NCBI GenBank assembly: GCA_004154925.1
Contig: QJNS01000076.1
Location: 124,001-188,000, forward strand
Length of the DNA stretch: 64,000 nucleotides
Source: Monosporascus cannonballus
Taxonomy: Eukaryota > Ascomycota > Sordariomycetes > Xylariales
Direction of reading: 5' to 3'
The notes beneath the pieces were generated by a model. The model saw only the letters and a list, made by a program, of their open reading frames with translations. It was not told the DNA's origin and did no database searches. Shown piece by piece: positions 10,636 to 21,750 of the stretch. The first letter of the stretch is position 1; each line of letters begins with the position of its first letter. The position numbers and the translations under genes were made by a program.

Positions 10636-13600
10636 AGCACCCACACACACCACACCCACACGCGATGGCATCCAGTGGTAACTGTAGCCCCGAATCCGAA
10701 AACATTTCTTACCAAGCGTGGCAGGTCGTGTGGTAGTGGAAAGGTTCCCATTCCCTGTCCATAGGAATCAAAAGGCCAAGATTGTACATAACATAACGAT
10801 GAATATAAGTGCATGAATTCCTGCAGAAACCTCTTGGGCTAGAACTATTTTGTAGGCCGCTTCAGCCGGAAACGTGACCGTCAACTTATTTGACTTTGAC
10901 AAGCCTGTCGATGTCGAAAACGGGAATTGGCTGGTCCATCCGTGGGTTGCAAGTGGTGGCACTTACATCTTAGCTTTCGTGTACGTCGGAGTCGCTGGAG
11001 AATCCACGCTCAATCATACATGTGTAATAGTGGTTCATGAAGGTAGGGGATAACTGATTGACCACTAGGCTATCTGTATGTTTCGTCCAAAGGCTGCCCT
11101 GGCTGCGTCTGTTCAAGTGGGAATCGCCAATACGAGCTATTACGTACCGTCATCTACGCGGACACGGCCCGCGCTCAACCTTAGGGGAGAGACGTTGACA
11201 GTTGGTTGTATGAAGCTAAATTCGAGTCCCCAACAGTTGTTTGCTTAGGACACGGTCTTTGCGACAAGCTGGGGAGTGCAGGCACGTTGCCCATTTGTGC
11301 ATTTCTATGGACAGGAAGGGTCCGTTAGGCTTCAACTTCCCTTGGGCATTGTTGATACCTGGACGAAAAGCTGTAACACGGATTCCCTACGTCGTATCAG
11401 AAGCCGGTAGCACCAGCAGTTGACAGGCCTCCACTCACATGGCGACAACTCGTGCTACGGGGCACATCGCCGATCGAGAAGCGGCCAGGCACGGTACCTT
11501 GCATTGCGCTCGGCCCTGTTCACCGGAGTCCGGCGGTAACCTTCCAAGTTCCACCGCGATGACTCGACTCATCGAAAAGACTTTCACGTTGCCCCACCAT
11601 CTGACGACGCAGAATCATCCCTAGCACGATCGGGGTGGAGGCACCGGCAATCTGCGGTATTCAAATAGCTTCGAGAAGTTGCTTCTTGAATTGAAAAAGA
11701 GAAGGGGGAATGAAGAAAAATTTTAAACCGAGAAAAACTTTTCCATTTTCCTCTTGTGCCCTGGCCAACTCATGCAATTACGTAAAGTACTCGGTTAGGA
11801 TACTGATGGGCCATGCCACATGCCTAATGTAGCCGCATCCTCCCCTTTTTGGTCAAAAGTAAAAAGGTTTCGTAGGGCTCAAGCTAGCTAAACCGGCATA
11901 TGTGTAGATCGCAAGTGAGGCTCAAGCTGTGCATTTGAGGCTGTAACCCAGGATATCCCCTAAGCTAATCTTCCCGCGTTTGCGTTGCAGCGCGTTTGGC
12001 CCGCCACACCATAAGGGGAGTCGGGTTCTTCATTCTAATAATGAGCTCCCTTTAGGCACAAGAATCCCGCCCCGATTCCCATCCATGCATACGTCTAATA
12101 CGTAAGCTCAAGGGCTGCTTTGCTCAGTTGCTCGGCTACAGAAGGTTCACTACGGGGCGTTCCAGGTACGCCCGGTTTTAAAGAATGAGCCTGGGCCTAG
12201 CCTGGTAGAGTGGATCTCATCGAGTAACAGACCCACCAGCATGGCACGTTCCCGAGTTCTATCAGCAAAGCGTTGGTCCCTCCGGGTACTTCACGATGGC
12301 TTCAATTTCGCTAGCTGGTTTACTCGTTACGTTTTGAATTGCCCGATTTGGCCCAGTGCCGAGACCGCGACATGCTTCATATATGCAGATTAGTCAATAC
12401 TGTAATACTGCCCCCGAGCACACGGCAGCCAGGGGCGCACGCCAAGCTCAAGTCGTCAAATGATGCGATGTCTAGGTGCCGGTGGCCTAACAAAACCTTG
12501 CGCAAGATGCAATATTCCAAAATGAAGAATTAAGGGGGAGAACAGCGACTTCGAATGCACGTCGACCTTCGCTTCTACTCGGTTCACCGGCTTATCGTAA
12601 TGGCTATGTTTTCCATTCTCATGTCATCGCGGTTCAATGTTAGCAAAGAGGCAGAATATCCCGATCTTTCTCCTGCTGGAGCCATGATCATGTATTCTTT
12701 CTGATTCAGGTACCCCTGATTAGATAATGTGTGTACTAGGGGGTATGCAATAAATGTTGGGCTTGGCACTGATCATCGAGATCTCATACCGAGATTTGAC
12801 AGTAGCGTCACCTAATTCGCACTTCCTGATTACTTAAAGTGCATACACTATAATGCATGTTTTTACACGGATGTGAACAGTATGACATCTCTGAACCTAA
12901 ATATGCGCCAGCGCCTCTGAGGCCTTGCAAAATGAGTAACCCCGATGCAGAACAGCAAAAATACCATCCCCCGTTATGGATATAACAATAGAATGCGAGA
13001 TATTATGAAATGGTATGTCGACAAAGATGGGACGAGATTGGTCTGACAGTCCTGTTAGTGGATATAGATGCTGTATGTAACAAAGGCTGGGACAAAAGTG
13101 GCATAGGGTGGGGGACGGTCTGGCCGGTAGCAAAAGTTTTACTGCTCTGACAAGTGTGCTGTGGCACCGGTCCGGGAGCCCCTAGTCGTGGGCAGCAGAC
13201 CGCTGACCGCTGCTAAATTTTGAACGTCACAAGGCATTGACAACAACGAACAGAGCCCATTGGCTACCCATAATTCCCTGTTGGAAGAGTGGCAGCCGGG
13301 CGATGGAAATTCATGACACATAATTACCTTATGAAAAGCCCCATTGAATCATTATTCGATGCAAGCGCGAGTCTTCGTTGTGCCGGGACTCTTGTAAAAA
13401 TAAAACCTGCCATCCCCATCGTCAATGGTGCGATCCGAATTTTAAGATGTTAAGTTATCATGAGCGAAAGGGGTTAAATACCATAGAAGGGATCCGAGAT
13501 TCCGGTGGTTGGATATTAGTCCATGAGGTTTGTCTCTCGCTCCCTTCGTCTCCCTGGATCGCCTCTTAAAGCAAACCGCATTCCTAATCTGGTAATTCAC

Positions 13601-13952
13601 TTAAACCAGACGGAGCTACATTCCCCAGGGCGCATCACGAGTTCATCGCAACTGGGAAGTTAATCGGCGCCGCGTAACCATCACTCCTAACTGGTTTCGC
13701 AACTATCTACAATACAGATCTGCCAGGAGCGGTTCGAGCGAACCATCGCAAAAGAGTTATACAACATAGCATCTCAACCAATCAGGAATTAGACCAGTAT
13801 TAGCCACTTCGCCTAGCTGAGCATTCCAGGGTGGGATCGAGAAGACGAATAGTACGATTCCAGAAAGTGCTGCACACCAGCCAGAGTCTACGAGTTGGCG
13901 AAACGTCCGCCAAGTCGAGCCATCTCGCCCATCGACGCATAAAATCTCTCCT
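10636..13952. other. 3.3-kb gene-poor interval
   Basis: The 3' flank of the GH7 gene includes AATATAAG-type 3'-processing-like sequence near 10800. It is followed by mixed-composition sequence with only short, unconvincing open frames. I saw no tRNA, no clear repeat and no transposon terminus. The last part is the upstream region of the arrestin gene. Confidence 0.4.
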
Positions 13953-14174
13953 GTGGCTACTGCAAGTCCACATCAGCAGATCATCAAATCTCGGCATTGG
14001 CCGCAACCCACGTCAGAATCTGGGGAATTCGAGCCCCATCCCCAGATTTGCGGCTGCGATCTCGCAACATTTATAAACTTAGCGCCCCCCAAACCGCAAC
14101 GACCCCCTTCGCACCCAGCCAGTGCAGGCGACATACGCACTGAAAGGCAAACACGACTCATAGGACATCTCGCG

Positions 14175-15845
14175 ATGCCGCACCTCGTAGCGAATTTCTT
14201 TCGCTCTTCCAACGAAAACCTCAACCATCTGAAAGCATCGGTACAGAGGAAGAAAAGTCCCAATTCACGGAGACAGCCGAGTAAATCTCGGGAGGGAATC
14301 ATACGCAGAGTTTCCTACTCATCATCGACAGATGAAGACGCTGAGCACCATTCATCCTCAGACCGGCATTCAAGCGCGCCAGTGGTGAAAATGCCGGAAT
14401 CAGGTAAAAAGGAGAAGGATGGGCATCACCACCACCACCGTCTTAGCTTCCCCGTCCTTCACCTCGGTGGGTCCAAGTCTTCAAGGGAACCACCCCAGCA
14501 CCCACATGCATCGCTCGACTGGAGGATAGAATCGCCACCGGCGATGATGCACGGAGACCCGGAAACCAGCACCGGCGCACTAGTGTCGGGCCAAATGGTT
14601 CTGAAGGCCAAGGACATTCCTTTGGAGGTCGAAAGCTTCGATGCCAAGCTCTACATCCACGTCACACAAAGGAAACCTTTCCAGGGACATTGCACCGACT
14701 GCGCAAACCAGAAAACGGAACTCAAGTCGTGGACCTTCCTGAGCGAGCCCACCACTCTCACGCCACGTAAGTCTTCATCTGTGTTTGCTTTTCGAGCTGG
14801 ACAGCCACTTACGAGTGCTATAGGGACACATGAATTCCCCTTCTCAGTATTACTGGAAGGTCACCTGCCAGCATCGACGGACAACTCTCTCCTCTCTGTG
14901 CAGTATGAGTTTGTCGCCGAAGCCAAGCCTAAAGCGGGATCCACCCTCAAGCTGGCGAGGACCATCGACGTGAAGCGCGCGCTCAACGTCCCCGAACTGC
15001 CGCATCACAGCATACGCGTGTTCCCGCCGACGAACATCGCCGCCTCCGTCCACTACCCTCAGGTCATCCACCCCATCGGCGGCAACAAGCTGGAGCTCAG
15101 GCTAGACGGCATCGTGAAGCACAACGTCGACGTCAAGTCCATCGAGTACTGGAAGCTGAAGCGCCTGACCTGGAAAATCGAGGAGATCCTGTCGACTGTC
15201 GCCCCCGCCTGCGAGAAGCACGCGCCGAAGCTTACTGCTACTACGGAAGAACAGTCGGGCCAGCCGCCGAAGAAGGGCGTCAAGCGCACGGTGGAACGGG
15301 TGATTGGCTCGGCGGACCTGCACAATGGGTGGAAGGCGGACTACTCGCCCGACGGCAAGATCGAGGCCGAGATTGAGTACCATTGCGATCCGGCGCTGAA
15401 GCCGTCATGCAACCTCAAGAGCAAGGACGGCACGGAGATCACGCACCAGCTGGTCGTCGAGATGGTCGTGGTGCAGGAGTACGCGCCCACGAACAACCTC
15501 AAGCACGTGACGCCCACGGGCGTCGCGCGCATCCTGCGCATGCACTTCGGTGTCGTGCTCACCGAGCGCCCCGGTCTCGGCGTCAGCTGGGACAACGAGG
15601 CGCCCCCAATCTACCAGGACGTGCCGCCCTCACCGCCGTGTTACGCTCCCCCGCCTCCCGCTTCTTCTCCCGCTCTCGCCCCTTCCCCGCCCACCTATAC
15701 GTCCTCCGAGATCCGCTACGACAGCATGGAGGAGCTCATGCTCGGCAGCGGCGGTGAGCGCAGCAGCGTGGAAAACAATAACCCTAGCAGCGGGCCCAGC
15801 AGCGCCGCGACTTCCATACGGCACAGCCTCGGCGAGCACCCCTAG
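14175..15845 (+). CDS. LDB19/ART1-type arrestin-related trafficking adaptor
   Basis: Alpha-arrestin adaptor of the fungal LDB19 (ART1) family. In yeast, members recruit the HECT ubiquitin ligase Rsp5 to plasma-membrane transporters for endocytosis. The exons are 14175-14766 and 14824-15845, giving 537 aa. The 57-bp intron (GTAAGT...GCTATAG) is a multiple of three and contains no stop, so an unspliced frame also reads through. I chose ATG 14175 (MPHLVANFFRSS). The frame is open further upstream to 13953, but that text is not protein-like. The N-terminus is basic and Ser-rich with a HHHHH run (region of phosphorylation-type sequence). The arrestin core follows (GQMVLKAKDIPLEVESFDAK, HEFPFSVLLEGHLPA, EYAPTNNLKHVTPTGVAR). 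The Pro-rich tail has three PPxY ligase-binding motifs: PPIY 458-461, PPCY 468-471 and PPTY 486-489. Appears intact. Confidence 0.92.
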   Translation: MPHLVANFFRSSNENLNHLKASVQRKKSPNSRRQPSKSREGIIRRVSYSSSTDEDAEHHSSSDRHSSAPVVKMPESGKKEKDGHHHHHRLSFPVLHLGGSKSSREPPQHPHASLDWRIESPPAMMHGDPETSTGALVSGQMVLKAKDIPLEVESFDAKLYIHVTQRKPFQGHCTDCANQKTELKSWTFLSEPTTLTPRKSSSVFAFRAGQPLTSAIGTHEFPFSVLLEGHLPASTDNSLLSVQYEFVAEAKPKAGSTLKLARTIDVKRALNVPELPHHSIRVFPPTNIAASVHYPQVIHPIGGNKLELRLDGIVKHNVDVKSIEYWKLKRLTWKIEEILSTVAPACEKHAPKLTATTEEQSGQPPKKGVKRTVERVIGSADLHNGWKADYSPDGKIEAEIEYHCDPALKPSCNLKSKDGTEITHQLVVEMVVVQEYAPTNNLKHVTPTGVARILRMHFGVVLTERPGLGVSWDNEAPPIYQDVPPSPPCYAPPPPASSPALAPSPPTYTSSEIRYDSMEELMLGSGGERSSVENNNPSSGPSSAATSIRHSLGEHP

Positions 15846-16502
15846 GAGGGGGACGCAGCAGTCCCCGCGGCGGCAAATCCGTTTCGGTGATGGCGTTCCG
15901 GTTGATTTCTTCGAGGAAATGGCACGATTATGCGGTGCCGATGGCATAAGGATAGACATCTATCTGGGCAGCGGGATTTCTCTGGCATTTCGTGTGCATA
16001 ATAATACCCCATCAAGCGTGTGCTTTGGTTGCGGAAAAAGAGAGAGAGAGAGCATATCACCATCAGACGATTTATGAAATTTTTGTGTCTGGGAATCTCC
16101 TTGACTTGGGTGGGAGGCCGGGAGAGTCTGTTTGATCAACTAGATTTGCTAGTACGGCAGGACTTATCTAATGACTAGTGCTAATAAGTCACGGCGGTGG
16201 CGTATACCTGGAGTTTCAGTGGACGACCTGTCCAGATAATCGATCTTGTTTCCTAAGACTGCCCATTCCAAAGTCTTGCTCCGTCCGACTGGAGGTCTCC
16301 ATAAGGTCCTCTATAGCAGGCTCCGGCTAAGGTCACTTATACATCCTATAACGCATGAGAGACAGGAACCAAGTAATAATGACTAAGGTGTACCTAGTGC
16401 TCACTTCATAAAATGAAAGCAAATGACATCTTACTGAATGTAGCGGACAGGGAGCGGAGGAGATAAACAAATGGTGATAAGGAAAAAATAAAGGGTAAAG
16501 AA
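15846..16502. other. Intergenic, 3' of the arrestin gene
   Basis: No gene seen. It contains a short (AG)n run near 16041-16053. On the minus strand a T6 run (16483-16488) lies 15 bases past the tRNA 3' end and would serve as its RNA polymerase III terminator. Confidence 0.45.
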
Positions 16503-16594
16503 TACTAGCGCCGCGAATCGAACGCGGAACCTTCTCGGAGCAGTTAACACTTTGAGATGTTAACGAGAAATCATAACCGTTAGACCACGCCAGC
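16503..16594 (-). tRNA. tRNA-Val (anticodon AAC) with a 19-nt intron
   Basis: A full cloverleaf can be folded by hand. The acceptor stem is GCTGGCG with CGCTAGT (two G-U pairs). The D-arm is GTCTAACGGTTATGAT, the anticodon stem TCTCG/CGAGA, and the loop TT-AAC-A...C. The variable loop is AGGTT and the T-arm CCGCG-TTCGATT-CGCGG. The anticodon AAC is at 16561-16559 and the intron at 16557-16539, after position 37 as is canonical. The anticodon region GTTAAC is repeated as GTTAAC inside the intron. It is self-complementary, giving an anticodon-intron helix in the precursor. The internal B box GTTCGATTC is present, with a T6 terminator downstream. Two wobble pairs in the acceptor stem leave some doubt about function. 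Confidence 0.85.
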
Positions 16595-18100
16595 TGACAT
16601 GGTCTCGGCGGGACTATAGCCGCTCATATCGGTGACCTCCGGCGCTGACGTTGGGACCCCTCCGACTCCTCTAAGCGCCCCCCAGGGAACCCGTTAAAAG
16701 GGGCTGGCGCGGTCGCGGCCTATAAAGAGAAAAGAAAAGAGAAGTATTCTCTGTAATGCTCTAGCCTTTGGCACACCCGTTGATGCGAATTCCAATAAAG
16801 ATATCGCCCGACTACTGCGTTTGCTTGATCTTCGGTGGTGGTAGCGAGCGAACTGACAATACTCAGCCCCGCTAGGCTGAGTGGCTCTGGGGCGGGGCCC
16901 TCCGAGTCGGAGACTCCGACTCCTCCCCATACTGCTGGGGAAATTTGTTCAAGGCCCCGGCGTTGATGTGGCCCATAAGAAGGGAACGCAAAAGTAGAAA
17001 GTTTCCTCAGTGAAAGAATCCCCTTGCTGCGTACTCGACCTACTTCCAGCTGGCAGATGTCATACTCATACTCGTTCGCATTCACTGCATTTACATAAAC
17101 GGCTTCCCCATGCGATCTGCGAGCCATCCCGCGGAAATTCCAAAGCGAAAGCTCTAACGAAGCACACTTGGGCCTTGGCGTCGAACCACGTGGGCTCTTA
17201 ATCCCTGCGCGGCTGGGATTCCCATTTCGAGCACGATGACGACAGGAAATGATGGGAGCGGAACACCCGACAGAAAACCTCAACAGAATACAGCCGGAAG
17301 AATTCGTCCATATTACACAAGTACGACGGGGATTATACCCGAAATTAAACACAGGATTACTACATTGAAAACCTAGTTAAGAATAAACAGTCATCTTGCC
17401 CCAATTCTTCGGCTAGTGTGGAGGCCAGAGACCCGAGGCACTTGGTCACTATGGGGGAAGACTAGTCGAAAAATATCTCTTTGGCCAGCTGGGCAGGACC
17501 AAGATCCCCGAATCTTGGCGAACCGCCGATGTGGGGTTAGAACGGCAGGGCATCCGGAAGGTGACCGGAGACCCTATGGGACCTGCGAGGGTGATCCAAT
17601 CAATGGCCGATTCCGCCTCGTCGACATGGTACGATTGGCTCGTCCAGGATGCCAAGCGACGGTTACGGCTGACAAGAGGATTCGGTTGAAATGCAGGCCG
17701 CTCCTTTCGCTTCTCGTGATCTCCAGTGATTTCATTTGGTGAGTTGTAATACGCGCCCCAACTGCATTACACAGTCCAGCTGGCTCCGGCATCCTTACAG
17801 GCTCGGGCACGCTGAGGCAGCGGCCCCTGACCCGAACAGTTATTAACCGGCTGGCCGGCGACGCATTCAGCCTAAATGCGACGACCCTATGTACCGCTCC
17901 GGCCAAGCCCGGGATGTAGGTGAAGCCTTTTAAATTCTCGTCGCCTTGAATTCCGCCTGTCGGTGTAGAAACCCAAGACATCCAATAGCACGCTCGAATG
18001 TGCCAAGAGGGTATGCAACATCGCCGCATGCTTCCTGAAACGGCTCATTCATTCCATCCGGGTCAGAGATAAGAGACGGCACGAATTGAGAGACATAACC
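16595..18100. other. Intergenic region upstream of the GH94 gene
   Basis: No convincing gene. A minus-strand frame with no ATG start until midway (16720-17352) has no recognisable motif and I do not call it. CTCCGACTCCTC-like words recur near 16660 and 16913, and the latter sits in an inverted repeat (GAGTCGGAGACTCCGACTC). The last few hundred bases are the presumed promoter of the phosphorylase. Confidence 0.35.
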
Positions 18101-20473
18101 ATGGCACCATTGCTGCGGGCGACGGCCGACGGCGAGCGCTACGAGCTCACGAGCCCCTCGGCGATGCCCGCCGCTGGTGGCTTCCTCTGGAACCAGAAGA
18201 TGATGATCAACGCGACGTGCCGCGGCTACGCTACGGCCCAGTTCATGCAGCCGGAGCCCGCTAAGTACGCGTATGCACCGAACATCGAGGCCAAGACGTT
18301 CATGCAGCCGGAACAGAACTACTACGCCCACCACCCGGGCCGTTTCGTCTACGTAAAGGATGAGGAGACCGGCGATCACTTCTCGGCGCCGTACGAGCCC
18401 GTGCGTGCCCCACTCGACCGCTTCGTCTTCTCCGCCGGCAAGAGCGACATGGTCTGGACGGCCGAGTACCTCGGCCTCCGTCTCGAGATGACGCTCGGCC
18501 TCCCCATGCGCGACGCCGCCGAGCTCTGGACCGTCAAGGTCACCAACATCTCCGGAAGACCCCGCAAGGTCAGCGTCTACCCCTATTTCCCGATTGGATA
18601 TATGTCATGGATGAACCAGTCCGCCGAGTGGCGCGACGACCATTGCGGCGTGGTCGCGAGCAGCGTCACGCCCTACCAGAAGTCCGAAGATTACTTCAAG
18701 AACAAGTATCTCAAGGACAAGACGTACTTCCTGTGCGAGACGCGACCGGATGCGTGGGAGGCTAGGCAGACGGCGTTCGAAGGTGAAGGGGGACTGCACG
18801 CCCCGTCCGCGCTGAGAAATCCGAGTTTGAGCGGCAGTGATGCGCGCTACGAGTGCCCCACGGCCGCCGTTCAGTACCGTCTGGAATTGAATGCTGACGA
18901 GGAGCGGGAGTACCGCTTCATCTTCGGCCCCGCGTTCGATGACGCTGAAATCCGTGATATGCGATCAAAGTATCTCAGCAAGGAAGCCTTTGCCCAATCG
19001 GCAAGGGAATACGCGGAATACATCGAGAGGGGCAAGGGCTGCCTCCAAATAGAGACTCCGGATAAGGACCTGGATAACTTCGTCAACAACTGGCTCGCCC
19101 GCCAGGTATACTACCACGGCGACGTCAACCGCCTGACCACGGACCCGCAGACGCGGAATTATCTCCAGGATAACATGGGCATGAGCTTCATTAAGCCCGA
19201 GGTGGCGCGCAACGCTTTCGTCCACTCGCTGTCGCAGCAGAAGGAAAGCGGCGCCTTGCCCGACGGCATCATCCTCGTGGAGGGCGCGGAGCTGAAGTAC
19301 ATTAACCAGGTGCCGCACACCGACCACTGTGTGTGGCTCCCCGTGACACTGGAGACCTACCTGGCGGAGACGGGCGACTACGGCCTGCTGAGGGAGAAGG
19401 TCCGCAGCGAGAACGGCGACACGCTCACCGTGTTCGAGCGCATCAGCCGCGCAATGGACTGGCTGCTCTCGTCGCGCGACCACCGCGGCCTCAGCTACAT
19501 CGCGCAAGGCGACTGGTGCGACCCCATGAACATGGCCGGGTACAAGGGCAGGGGCGTGTCAGGCTGGCTCACGGTGGCGACGGGCTTCGCGCTCAACTTG
19601 TGGGCGGCGGTGTGCGAGCACGAGGGCGACGCCAAGCTCGCCGCGCAGTACCGCGCGGGCGCACAGGAGGTCAACGACGCGGCGAACAAACACCTCTGGG
19701 ACGGCGAGTGGTTCGCGCGCGGCATCACGGATGACGACGTCGTGTTCGGCGTGCAGAGCGACCGCGAGGGCCGCATCTGGCTGAACCCGCAGGCGTGGTC
19801 GATCCTGTCGGGGGCCGCGGCGAACGCGGGGCAGCGCGCCAAGATGCTAGCGGCGGTGGACGCGCAGCTGGGCACGCCGTACGGCGTGCAGATGTTCGCG
19901 CCGGCGTACAGCGGCATGCGCGAGGACATCGGCCGCGTCACGCAGAAGTACCCGGGGTCGGCCGAGAACGCGTCCGTCTACAACCACGCCGCCGTCTTCT
20001 ACATCTACAGCCTCTACGCGCTCGGCGGCGCCGAGGCCGACCGCGCCTACCGCCCGCTGCGCCAGATGATCCCGGGACCTAGCGAGGACGACTACCGCCG
20101 GCGCGGCCAGCTGCCCGTTTACATCCCCAACTACTACCGCGGCGCCTGGCATGAGTACCCGCGAACCGCCGGCCGCTCCAGCCAGCTCTTCAACACCGGC
20201 ACTGTCTCCTGGGCCTACCGCTGCTTCGTCGAGGGCTTGTGTGGCCTGCGCGGCGACTCCGAAGGGCTGCTCGTCCAGCCCCAGCTCCCGTCCGCCTGGG
20301 ACAGGATCAAGGTCACGCGCCTATTTAGGGGCGCCACGTTTATCGCAGATATTCACCGTGACTCGGGGGTGAAGGAGGTCACGGTCAGGCTGGGTGGCGA
20401 GGTGCTCCCCAAGCCCCATGTCAGCAACATCAAGGCCGGACAAACTTACAAGCTCTCTGTCGCCATTCCGTAG
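18101..20473 (+). CDS. GH94 phosphorylase, probably cellobionic acid phosphorylase
   Basis: Family GH94 enzymes cleave a beta-glucosidic bond with phosphate, giving alpha-glucose 1-phosphate. The fungal member known from Neurospora uses cellobionic acid, giving glucose 1-phosphate plus gluconate. The gene is one exon of 790 aa with no signal peptide, so it acts inside the cell. I chose ATG 18101 (ACCATGGCA, Kozak-like). The N-terminal beta-sandwich domain holds [10 protein letters not shown] and the glycan-phosphorylase-like [20 protein letters not shown]. The catalytic (alpha/alpha)6 barrel holds [14 protein letters not shown] and [21 protein letters not shown]472 and D474 correspond to the Trp/catalytic Asp pair of cellobiose phosphorylases. 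The C-terminal beta-domain is present. Cellobiose phosphorylase specificity is the alternative. Together with the secreted GH7 enzyme it suggests use of oxidised cellulose-breakdown products. The gene stays GC-rich although a RIP-mutated block starts 349 bp after its stop. Confidence 0.9.
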   Translation: MAPLLRATADGERYELTSPSAMPAAGGFLWNQKMMINATCRGYATAQFMQPEPAKYAYAPNIEAKTFMQPEQNYYAHHPGRFVYVKDEETGDHFSAPYEPVRAPLDRFVFSAGKSDMVWTAEYLGLRLEMTLGLPMRDAAELWTVKVTNISGRPRKVSVYPYFPIGYMSWMNQSAEWRDDHCGVVASSVTPYQKSEDYFKNKYLKDKTYFLCETRPDAWEARQTAFEGEGGLHAPSALRNPSLSGSDARYECPTAAVQYRLELNADEEREYRFIFGPAFDDAEIRDMRSKYLSKEAFAQSAREYAEYIERGKGCLQIETPDKDLDNFVNNWLARQVYYHGDVNRLTTDPQTRNYLQDNMGMSFIKPEVARNAFVHSLSQQKESGALPDGIILVEGAELKYINQVPHTDHCVWLPVTLETYLAETGDYGLLREKVRSENGDTLTVFERISRAMDWLLSSRDHRGLSYIAQGDWCDPMNMAGYKGRGVSGWLTVATGFALNLWAAVCEHEGDAKLAAQYRAGAQEVNDAANKHLWDGEWFARGITDDDVVFGVQSDREGRIWLNPQAWSILSGAAANAGQRAKMLAAVDAQLGTPYGVQMFAPAYSGMREDIGRVTQKYPGSAENASVYNHAAVFYIYSLYALGGAEADRAYRPLRQMIPGPSEDDYRRRGQLPVYIPNYYRGAWHEYPRTAGRSSQLFNTGTVSWAYRCFVEGLCGLRGDSEGLLVQPQLPSAWDRIKVTRLFRGATFIADIHRDSGVKEVTVRLGGEVLPKPHVSNIKAGQTYKLSVAIP

Positions 20474-20813
20474 GGGCCGGGACAGTGGAGGGCTGTCATA
20501 CTTATAGCTAGTTTGGGAAGCATCCAGTTGAGGGGTGTCCCGTGTGTATGAAAATTAAGTTATGCGTGTAGCGTAATAAAAGCATGGAGAGGAGGGTGGG
20601 CAGTGTTCCGACATCATCCGCAGCAGCAGAAGCACCAGCCATACCAATATCTTCCCGGGAGCAATAGACATAGACTTAAGATTCGGGATATAAAAGATAT
20701 ACACGGTCATTTTATGGCTGAATTGGAAAGAGTCTCTTCATAGATCGGCCACCTCGTCGTGTGAAAGATTATGATAAGGTGGAAGACGTGAGAAATGTCC
20801 GAGGCATATCTGA
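20474..20813. other. 3' flank of the GH94 gene up to the transposon target site
   Basis: Presumed 3' untranslated region and spacer, of ordinary composition. It contains GCGTAATAAAAGC (polyadenylation-like AATAAA) at about 20571-20583. No gene. Confidence 0.45.
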
Positions 20814-20821
20814 TCCATTAC
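20814..20821. repeat. Left 8-bp target-site duplication TCCATTAC of the hAT element
   Basis: Directly abuts the CAGGG terminus. Identical to 60689-60696. Confidence 0.85.
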
Positions 20822-21326
20822 CAGGGCTGTGAAATTAGTTCGTTAGTTTAGTTAATGGGCTAACTAAAACTGAGGCTATTTAAAACTAATAACTAATTAA
20901 ACTAACTAAGAAATTAACTAACTAAACTAAATTAACTAAAGTTTTTCAAATAAATTAAAACAAATTTAGTATAAATATATAAAACATTAATTATTTTCTG
21001 TATTATCCAGTATCTCTTTTTCGTTTTCTTCGCTTTCGATTATTTGTTTTAATTCTTTTAAATTCTTAATTTTTCAACTTTTTAATAAAATAAAATCTTT
21101 CACCGTTTCTGATAATAACTGATTTCGTGATTTAGTTATAATATTACCGGTTATAGAAAAAACTTTTTCAACTAAAGAAGAAGTAGCTGGTATAGCTAAA
21201 TATCTTCGAGCTAAAACGCTTAAAATCGGGTATTTATAAGTATTAGATTTCTAAAAATCTAAGAGGTAAATCTATAATTTATTAGCATTTAGAATAAATA
21301 AAATAATTTTAATAAAAGTTATATAC

Positions 21327-21750
21327 TGTTACAGGAACAGGGGTTCCTGTCTCGAGAAGACCAACCTTTAAGGCCTAGCGCGGACCTATCACGGCTAAAC
21401 TCCGGACGAAAAGCTTGGCTCTTAAGGTAATCTGGTTGATTTAGGTGATCTGGGGACCAGATCATACAGATCTAACAGATCCGCAACATATTCACTTTAA
21501 GGAATCGGGATATATAATAAATCGGTCTTTTATATAAATAATACCTGTTTAATTTCGCTTCTTAGTTATTAATTTAAGCTTTTAATTCAAAAATAATTAT
21601 ACCGTTTTTTAATTAAAGGAAAATTTTTTAAATCTTTTTAATAAATAAATCCTTAATAAATTATTCTTTGCCTTATTATTACCTGTAAATTAAGATTTTA
21701 TTTTAGATATTGCTTATATTTCCAGGTAAATATATAATAAGTTCGTTATA
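21327..21750 (+). repeat. E1 5' LTR
   Basis: 424 bp, matches 28211-28634. The outer half, with GGTCTTCTCGAGACAGG-like text on its reverse strand, is little mutated. The inner half is strongly AT-shifted. Confidence 0.92.

Noticed and set aside
11241..13569. Short open frames between the GH7 and arrestin genes
   Set aside because: All are about 60-80 codons with no family-like text, as expected by chance in 3 kb.
13953..14174. N-terminal extension of the arrestin gene from an in-frame ATG at 13953
   Set aside because: Low-quality text with no arrestin-family features. ATG 14175 begins the LDB19-like N-terminus.
16720..17352. 210-codon minus-strand open frame
   Set aside because: It lacks an ATG at its start, shows no motif, and includes an inverted-repeat stretch. 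It looks like chance.
18965..20152. Long antisense frames in the GH94 gene
   Set aside because: Composition shadows of the GC-rich coding strand, without motifs.
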